A stretch of 64,000 nucleotides of DNA from contig NW_026732362.1 of NCBI RefSeq assembly GCF_028476545.1, positions 91,534 to 155,533 on the forward strand. The letters run 5' to 3'. A program made the translations under genes and the position numbers. How positions within the stretch are numbered: position 1 is the stretch's first letter; each line of letters starts with the position of its first letter. The stretch comes from Physella acuta (taxonomy: Eukaryota; Mollusca; Gastropoda; Physidae). This document shows, piece by piece, positions 56,543-64,000 of the stretch. The notes beneath the pieces are model-generated. The model saw only the letters and a list, made by a program, of their open reading frames with translations, did not search any database and had not been told where the DNA came from.

Positions 56543-57169
56543 TGGTTTTACATGTCCCAACAACACAAGTAAAATAAAAATAGGACATGAGAGGCATTCG
56601 CCACAGATAACGCAATGTTTTGTTAGTGGTTTAACATGTTATTTTTGTCATTGATACCGTTCATTGTTATGTTTAAAAATGTTAAGTAGTCAAAATAAAA
56701 TTGTGTAGATTCTCTAATATCTGGCTTGACGAGTATTTAATATTTTGAAGAAATAACGTTTTATAATTCAGTGTACTGGTTGTGTGTCAATTAGGACAAT
56801 GGTGAATGTAATACAATTTATAACATGTTTTGCGCCAAGTGTATGAATTAGGATTATACCTATGGTTAGTGCAAACGTTATTTTTAGGACCAGTGATTCA
56901 ATATTCAATATCTGAAAAGGAACTAGTAATTAAACGCTGCTTATATCTTTATATCTATTTAAAAAAAATATTGTAACATATATTTTTATATTCAGATTCA
57001 TCAGCTGGTATACCTAAATAAAAGCAAATTATAATCACCCGGATGAAGAAGGTAGGTTTTTTATACGGTCTGTTAATTGCTTTATCAGACGACAACTCAC
57101 CGAGGCTGTGTCTGCTGACATGCGCAGAATAATCGATAGGCAAATCAGTTTGTTAAACTAATGGCAACG
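56541..57169. other. Gene-free interval
   Basis: AT-rich, no repeat family or exon recognised. Confidence 0.4.
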
Positions 57170-57184
57170 GAAGTCTGGTGCATA

Positions 57185-58310
57185 CATCGTGGGGTAGGTT
57201 GTTCCATTGTAACATGTAAGAGGTAGGTTGTTTCCTTGTAACCTGCTAGAGGTAGGTTGTTCCATTGTAATATCTTAGATGTAGGTTGTTTCATTATTAC
57301 TGTAATCTCTTAGAGGTAGGTTGTTCTATTGTAACCTGTTAGAGGTAGGTTGTTACATTGTAATCTCTAAGAGGTAGGTTGTTCTATTGCAACCTCTTAG
57401 AGGTAGGTTGTTCCATAGTAACCTGTTAGAGGTAGGTTGTTCCATTGTAACCTGTTATAGGTAGGTTGTTACATTGTAATATCTTAGAGGTAGGTTGTTA
57501 AATTGTAATCTCTAAGAGGTAGGTTGTTCTATTGCAACCTCTTAGAGGTAGGTTGTTAAATTGTAATCTCTAAGAGGTAGGTTGTTCTATTGCAACCTCT
57601 TAGAGGTAGGTTGTTCCATAGTAACCTGTTAGAGGTAGGTTGTTTTATTGTAACCTGCTAGAGGTAGGTTGTTCTATTGTAACCTGTTAGAGGTAGGTTG
57701 TTTTATTGTAACCTGCTAGAGGTAGGTTGTTCTATTGTAACCTGTTAGAGGTAGGTTGTTCTATTGCAAACTGTTAGAGGTAGGTTGTTCCATTGTAACC
57801 TGTCAGAGGTAGGTTGTTCCATTGTAACATGTTAGAGGTAGGTTGTTCTAGTGTAACCTACTGGAGGTAGGTTGTTCTATTGTAACCTGTTAGAGGTAGG
57901 TTGTTCTATTGTAACCTGTTAGAGGTAGGTTGTTCTATTGTAATGTCTTAGAGGTAGGTTGTTCCATTGTAACCTAACCTGCTAGAGGTAGGTTGTTCCA
58001 TTGTAACCTGTTAGATGTAGGTTATTTCATTGTAACCTGCTAGAGGTAGGTTGTTCCATTGTAACATGTTTGAGGTAGGTTGTTCCATTCTAACCTGTTG
58101 GAGGTAGGTTGTTCCATTCTAACCTGTTGGAGGTAGGTTGTTCCATTGTAACATGTTTGAGGTAGGTTGTTCCATTCTAACCTGTTGGAGGTAGGTTGTT
58201 CCATTCTAACCTGTTGGAGGTAGGTTGTTCCATTGTAACATGTTTGAGGTAGGTTGTTCCATTCTAACCTGTTGGAGGTAGGTTGTTCCATTGTAATCTT
58301 TTAAAGAAAG
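57185..58310. repeat. Minisatellite, 29-bp unit, about 38 copies
   Basis: Unit AGAGGTAGGTTGTTCCATTG plus TAACCTGTT. The right part (58065-58275) shows a higher-order repeat of three units (about 87 bp), which keeps an 83-codon antisense frame open. Decayed units continue to about 58600. Confidence 0.96.
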
Positions 58311-58625
58311 GTTGTTACATCGGATTATATTGTGTGGTAGTGGTTACATACTGAACTTTTACAAGGTTGAAATTTACTTTCTATTTTAGGGTATGTTGTT
58401 ATATACGGACATTTTAGAAGGTATGCATTTACAATCTATATTAGGGGTTGGTTGTTACTTTATGATATTTAACACGGGAGGCATTGTCATTACAATATAT
58501 TGTGTGATAGTTTGTTGCTTACAGGCCTTTAACAATGTAGGCCTTTACATTACAATCTTGTGTGGGGTAGTTTTCTATGTAGCTGTATAATTTGGATTAT
58601 GATATTACATATAAGGCTGTATGTG

Positions 58626-58858
58626 AAGGCGTGGTCTATAGGTAGAGAGCTAAACTGCTGATTCAAATGTATCCGGTTCGAATCCGGGTTCAAGTCAGTA
58701 GAATGCTAATGTACACCCAGCTCTGATGGGTTTATAACTAATGTTAAGGTAAACAAAAGCAGCTGGGCATAGTGCTGTCCACATATGCCGACGTCTCTGA
58801 AGCATATGAATTCTACTTCATCTGCCCTGTGTCTTAGACACGAACTGGAAAATGATGA
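58626..58858 (+). repeat. tRNA-derived SINE, best copy
   Basis: Head with a perfect B box GGTTCGAATCC (58675-58685), body CACCCAGCTCTGATGGGTTT and GCAGCTGGGCATAGTGCTG, and tail GAATTCTACTTCATCTGCCC ending TGTCTTAGACACGAACTGG. About 230 bp. Confidence 0.92.
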
Positions 58859-59182
58859 GTGAAGTCTGTAATTGAGTAACCTATTACATAACTGTCTGTT
58901 TTGGTGGGCATAGGGTTAACAGTCTAGCACCCTAACACTAGGTCATGCAGTCTTCGTAGAGATAGCGAATCAATAATATTTGCAACTTGAAACTTGCACT
59001 TATGTATAAATAGCAATATCATATATTAGATTAATTAGCGTAGAAATAAATAAAAGAAAAAAAACTTAAAATATTTGTTTTCAAAACATCCCGTCTATTA
59101 ATAGAAAACCGAACAATTATAGGGTATTATTAGAATGTCTGGCTGCTAAATTAATCATCTTATTAGAGAGGATTATGTTTCA

Positions 59183-59220
59183 AAATAGCCTCGGGTACTG
59201 TTAAATTTAATTAGTCAAAG

Positions 59221-59312
<92 letters not shown>

Positions 59313-59382
59313 TATATATATACATATATATACTTATATATCGACTTTGACTAATTAAATTTAATTGTACCCGAGGCTATTT
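59183..59382. repeat. 46-bp inverted repeat around a (TA)n core
   Basis: Left arm (59183-59228) opens AAATAGCCTCGGGTACTG. The right arm (59337-59382) closes CAGTACCCGAGGCTATTT-like as ...TTGTACCCGAGGCTATTT. The arms match at 44 of 46. The core is about 110 bp of TA. The block would extrude as one long hairpin. Confidence 0.9.
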
Positions 59383-59391
59383 GATATATAC

Positions 59392-59396
<5 letters not shown>

Positions 59397-59459
<63 letters not shown>

Positions 59460-59475
59460 ATGTGTGTATGTATGT
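59397..59475. repeat. (TA)n and (TG)n microsatellite
   Basis: TA repeats to 59451, then TGTGTGTATG units. Confidence 0.95.
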
Positions 59476-59554
59476 AGAGAGAGATAAAATGATTATGTTT
59501 AAGACTTTATAATCCATGACAATTTATATCTGGCTAAGTATTAGATCTCAAAGC

Positions 59555-59712
59555 TATACAATTAAATACACACTGTGTAAAACTATAGAGTTAAATACAC
59601 ACTAAACTTTACAATTAAATGCACACTTCACTATACAAATAAAATGCACACTAAACCATACAACTAAATACACACTATGTAAAACTACACAATTAAATAC
59701 CCACTTAACGAT
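59555..59712. repeat. Degenerate tandem repeat, about 25-28 bp
   Basis: Five or six copies of ACAATTAAATACACACTATG plus TAAAACTAT. Confidence 0.8.
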
Positions 59713-61364
59713 AATCTGCATACAGACATCTTAAATTTAGCTGAGAAGGAAAAAGAAAAAGGGGGGTGGGGTGTTAAAGTAGAGGCCATTTTGTTTGTGT
59801 GAACTTTTATTGATAGGAGTGCTCTCTCTTATGCTCTGTTTTCCCAGAATTCCAGTTTGTATGGACTGGTGTTGCCAGATAAATCTGGCCAATTCGCGCT
59901 AAGCTAGAAAGCTAAACAAAAACAAAACGTTAATCTGATTTAATCTCCCAGGATCCGGGGCGAAGAATTGTGCTAAAAATAGAATTCAATTGCTGTGATG
60001 GCGATACGAAAATAAAGCACAAAACGCATTAGGTGATTATATGGAAACGTTTTCAATCGGTCATTTTCAGAGTTATGTTATAGTTTTATAAGGACGAATT
60101 ATTTTTTTACAATGATTTGTTAAGTTTATAAATGTAGTATTCAAGAATAAATGAAATTATGCAGTCTATCATAGTTTACTATATTTAGACTCATTTTAAT
60201 TTGAAGAATAAATTACTTTTTTTTTTAAATGCATAACATTCAATATTCAGGTTTGTTTGTCTCCCCTATTAAAAACAGAAAACACGAAACATTCACTATT
60301 GAAAGATATTGTCGTAAAAAAAAAATTAAAATAAGTATCGCTTTTTTGCAAATATTAATTACATTTAATACAAGTTCCATAACAAATATAAAAGCGTTAA
60401 ACATGTTGAAGAATTGAATTATTTATAGACTATAGTTAAATTAGAAAAGCTTTAAGTTTAAATTACAATTAATTTGTAAATAAGAGGAATGTTCCGTAAA
60501 ATTAGTGATGAAACCGCATAATTTTTCTATGTGATTGTTATATTTTGTGTGTTTTTTTTACAATCTGTTTACTGTTTCAATCCTCGGTTTATTTAAACGA
60601 CACTTACCATATCACCCCCCCCCTGTGTTTAACTAATTAAACTAATTACCGCTATTACAAGGCTGTAATGCAAGCAAAGTTCATGTCTAAATACATTTAC
60701 TTACAACATTGTATGTGAGTATATCAAGAGTAATTTTGCTTAAGCTAGAAAACTATCAACCACTGTATAATTCTGATAACTAATTTTTTTTGTTGTTTTT
60801 AAAGTTATTTTTTTTTCCTCGATATCATGATTTTAGCATTATTTTGAGAGATATTTAATAATGATTGAACATTTTAAAAAAATGTGGATCCCACGACAAA
60901 AGAATACATAAAAGTTGTGTATTCAATTTGAATGCAGGGTCCCCCGCTGATGACACAAAGAAAGAGAATTACCGTGTCAGGGTAAGGGAAACAATCCAGG
61001 GAAAATTGAAACGGGAGACAACTCTTCTATTGAGTGGTTAATGAATGACAAAACATGAACGCTTCGTGCTGAAACTGGTTTTAAACTGCGTCAGTGACTT
61101 GTGTTTAGGTGTGTTATTTGAGGATCGTAACGCATTGACGAACACACCAGCGTACATAGTGAACACATTAATACAAAGGATAAAGTTGAGAAGTTGGGGT
61201 TGGGGGCGGGGTGGAGTTCATGAAATAAAACACTTAAAACACATTTTTAATATAAAGTAAACAATTGTGTTCATAATCCTTTACAGAGTTTTCGGTATAT
61301 TTGAAGGGTAAAGTAGAACTTACCTTGTTCGTGGACCCGCTTTCATAGTGAAGGACCATAATGG
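59713..61364. other. Gene-free interval
   Basis: AT-rich with C and T tracts. Short ORFs at 60229-60417 and 61045-61260 are unlike known proteins. Nothing else seen. Confidence 0.4.
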
Positions 61365-61580
61365 TCCAATCTGCAGGTGAAATAGAGTTCTCCTGTATTT
61401 TAATGGCTCGGTATTTGAAGGGATTATGTAGCCATTGTTATGTCCATCTATTTTAACTTTGATCCATCTGGAATAATGACTCTATAAAGATGGATGAACT
61501 CACGCGCTTCTTCGCCCTCAAGTACCCGAACCGAAGTCTTTCAAGTTGGCGGCTTTGTGTTCTACCACTCGACCACATTT
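61365..61580 (-). repeat. Decayed SINE copy
   Basis: GGTGAAATAGAGTTCTCCTG, TGGCTCGGTATTTGAAGGG, then near 61530 ACCGAAGTCTTTCAAG and TTCTACCACTCGACCACA. Confidence 0.55.
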
Positions 61581-61654
61581 TTTCCTGATAACGATGTCCA
61601 ATATGTAATTAAACCCTGCATTTTTTTAAAAATAGGAAAGAGCGAATGTAACTT

Positions 61655-62500
61655 GAAGACATGGGTGTTGTGGCTAAGACACAAATCGATGGCTAGAGAG
61701 TGTAGGACATTCATTACAATAAGATGGATACAACATATATAGATGAGATAGGGAGGTTACGTTAAAGCTGGGGATTCTGCTGTGAAGGAAACAACATTTC
61801 ACCAGTGTGTATAACACTAGACTGCATTCGCATACAACATGTGTGTATGGGGTGCATTCATTACAATAAGATGGATACAACATAGAGAGGTGAGATAGGG
61901 AGTTTTCGTTAAAGATGGGATTCTGGTGTGTAGGGGATACAACTTTTCACCACGGTGTGTACAATAAATACATGACGCATTCACCATTTGTGTATGGGGC
62001 ACAACACAAATGTACGGAATATACAAATTGTTATATAGGGTAAAACACTAATATATGCGGTGTGGGGCACACCACTATTAAACGGAGCATACAGCATTGT
62101 TAAACGGGCTATTTAAAACTAATACTCGGGACATACAACTTTTTAGCGCTATTTCCATACTGGACAATTGCGGTTATTAATTTATATATATTGGTTATAA
62201 TACATAAAAAATAATATATAAGGCTCATACAGAAGTGCTATATAGAGTAACAACGTAATACAAGACTCAAGCAACATTATCATTTGGAGTATCACGCCAA
62301 CACATACTTCAGTGTTATATGGGTTACTAGTCGAATGTATGGCACATCCAACATTGTGATATTGGTTTTGAAAAAACGAATAAAAGGCACATACAACACT
62401 ATTATATGGGGTCTGCTTTACAGGCCCACTCAACTATTGCATGACATATACAATATTAAATTCGTATGCATGTGGCATTCAACATAGCAACATACTGCTT
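61655..62500. repeat. Degenerate tandem array with long units
   Basis: At 61700-61960 two copies of a roughly 155-bp unit carry TCATTACAATAAGATGGATA, CAACATA and GAGATAGGGAG. Beyond that, shorter units of the type GGGGCATACAACATTGTTA fade out. Confidence 0.65.
62138..62180 (+). repeat. Fragment of dispersed repeat family D
   Basis: TTAGCGCTATTTCCATACTG plus GACAATTGCGGTTATTAA matches the terminal 38 bp of the family D copies at 43237 and 48955. Confidence 0.6.
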
Positions 62501-62799
62501 ACAACACGATCACATACAAAAGGGCGACAAGGAGAATACACCACTGCTAAATTAGCATACAAAGCAGCTAAAAAGACGCATAGTATTCACAAACAAAATT
62601 AAAATAAAATTTTAAAAATTGAATTAAAAAACAAAACAAAAGAAAAACAGAAATATAAAAATGGCCTTCATTAAACATAACTTGTAAGTTAGTGCCTATA
62701 ATTCATGATCATTTGATCAACTTTAAAACTAACTTCCCATTCTACGTACGTTAACGTTTTACAACAATGCATACCACGCTAAACATTCACCGCTTCAAA

Positions 62800-63065
62800 A
62801 AATCTTAATTCAGAACAAGTCATGCCTGTGCATGGCAGTCTCACTCGCTGCCGTAACGGGCACCTTAATGCCGTATGTGGTCGTACCGCTAGAGTCATTT
62901 CATTAACACGTCGCCGCTAACTAGGCCAATGGTGGTCTAATACACGCCTTTGATCGGCACTTGTCTGTCTATCAAAGCGTGAAGCCTTTGACAGGGGCGG
63001 TTAGTGGCAATCTGTCGACACCGACACGGTTGTCTTGTCCTAGTTGAAGGTAGGGGGAATTGAGC
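62800..63065. other. GC-richer segment of unknown nature
   Basis: Stands out from the AT-rich surroundings. It includes CGTCGCCGCTAACTAGGCC and, 90 bp on, GGGGCGGTTAGTGGC, which are partly inverted, and two GCCTTTGA motifs. No ORF or known RNA recognised. Confidence 0.3.
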
Positions 63066-63126
63066 AAGGCTTTGATTCAACACTGGTGTATTCTACTAAA
63101 AGCATTGTTTTTTTAACAATAAAAAG

Positions 63127-63874
<748 letters not shown>

Positions 63875-63881
<7 letters not shown>

Positions 63882-64000
63882 ATACTAATAGTTTCGCTGT
63901 CTGTCTGTCTATCTGACAAGAACGCTCTGTCTGACAAGAACGCTCTAGAGAAAACACAAGCAATTTAAAAACATGCATAGTATTTCGAAAAACGAAGTAT
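63875..64000. other. Right edge
   Basis: Contains a direct repeat (TCTGACAAGAACGCTCT twice at about 63912-63948). No gene. Confidence 0.4.

Noticed and set aside
57185-58600. 29-bp direct repeats considered as a CRISPR array
   Set aside because: Units are contiguous with no unique spacers, in a eukaryotic setting with introns and SINEs.
58626-58700. Possible tRNA gene with a perfect B box
   Set aside because: No cloverleaf acceptor stem, and the sequence continues into the shared SINE body; it is a SINE head.

Overview
The window looks like AT-rich genomic DNA from an animal, most likely a mollusc (gastropod-like; inferred from overall character, not proven). Genes have introns with GT-AG boundaries and TATA promoters. 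The DNA is full of (TA)n tracts, minisatellites, tRNA-derived SINE copies, hAT-type MITEs with long G runs, and LINE-style processed retrocopies. I see no bacterial operon, rRNA gene, true tRNA gene or CRISPR array.

The central feature is a cluster of nine related small secreted-peptide genes between about 10.6 and 54.3 kb, given the working names HSAG1 to HSAG9. Order and strand: HSAG1 (+, 11815-12129), HSAG2 (-, 15710-16021), HSAG3 (+, 19075-19389), HSAG4 (+, 27869-28087), HSAG5 (-, 31457-31753), HSAG6 (-, 40650-40946), HSAG7 (-, 45597-45917), HSAG8 (-, 50264-50548), HSAG9 (-, 52884-53090). They share one plan: a TATA box, a tiny non-coding exon of roughly 25-35 nt, an intron of 0.6-3.4 kb, then a single coding exon. 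The protein has a leader of exactly 26 residues with an acidic residue at position 22, a His- and/or Ser-rich low-complexity middle, usually one Cys, and a hydrophobic tail of the form E-[EK]-x-LLLAMLLA...AAAG that ends at the stop. The coding exons are GC-rich islands in AT-rich DNA. I do not recognise this family, and it is my best candidate for an undescribed system.

Left of the cluster (0.6-6.5 kb, minus strand) lie the first two exons of an arylsulfatase B-type sulfatase, including the Cys that would become formylglycine. Its first intron holds two processed retrocopies: a C9orf85-type gene with an intact ORF and clear target-site duplication, and a broken PRDX5 copy with a MITE nested in it. 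A prothymosin-alpha-like processed pseudogene sits at 13.2-13.9 kb.

Transposon remains include an 1.8-kb hAT (ZBED-like) element with a perfect 8-bp duplication inside a SINE (22.8-24.6 kb), a Mutator-like transposase fragment near 36 kb, and several families of non-autonomous elements. The right end (54.4-64 kb) holds no gene I can support: it is a 29-bp minisatellite of more than 1 kb, SINE copies, a (TA)n hairpin with 46-bp arms, and a 374-bp tandem duplication.
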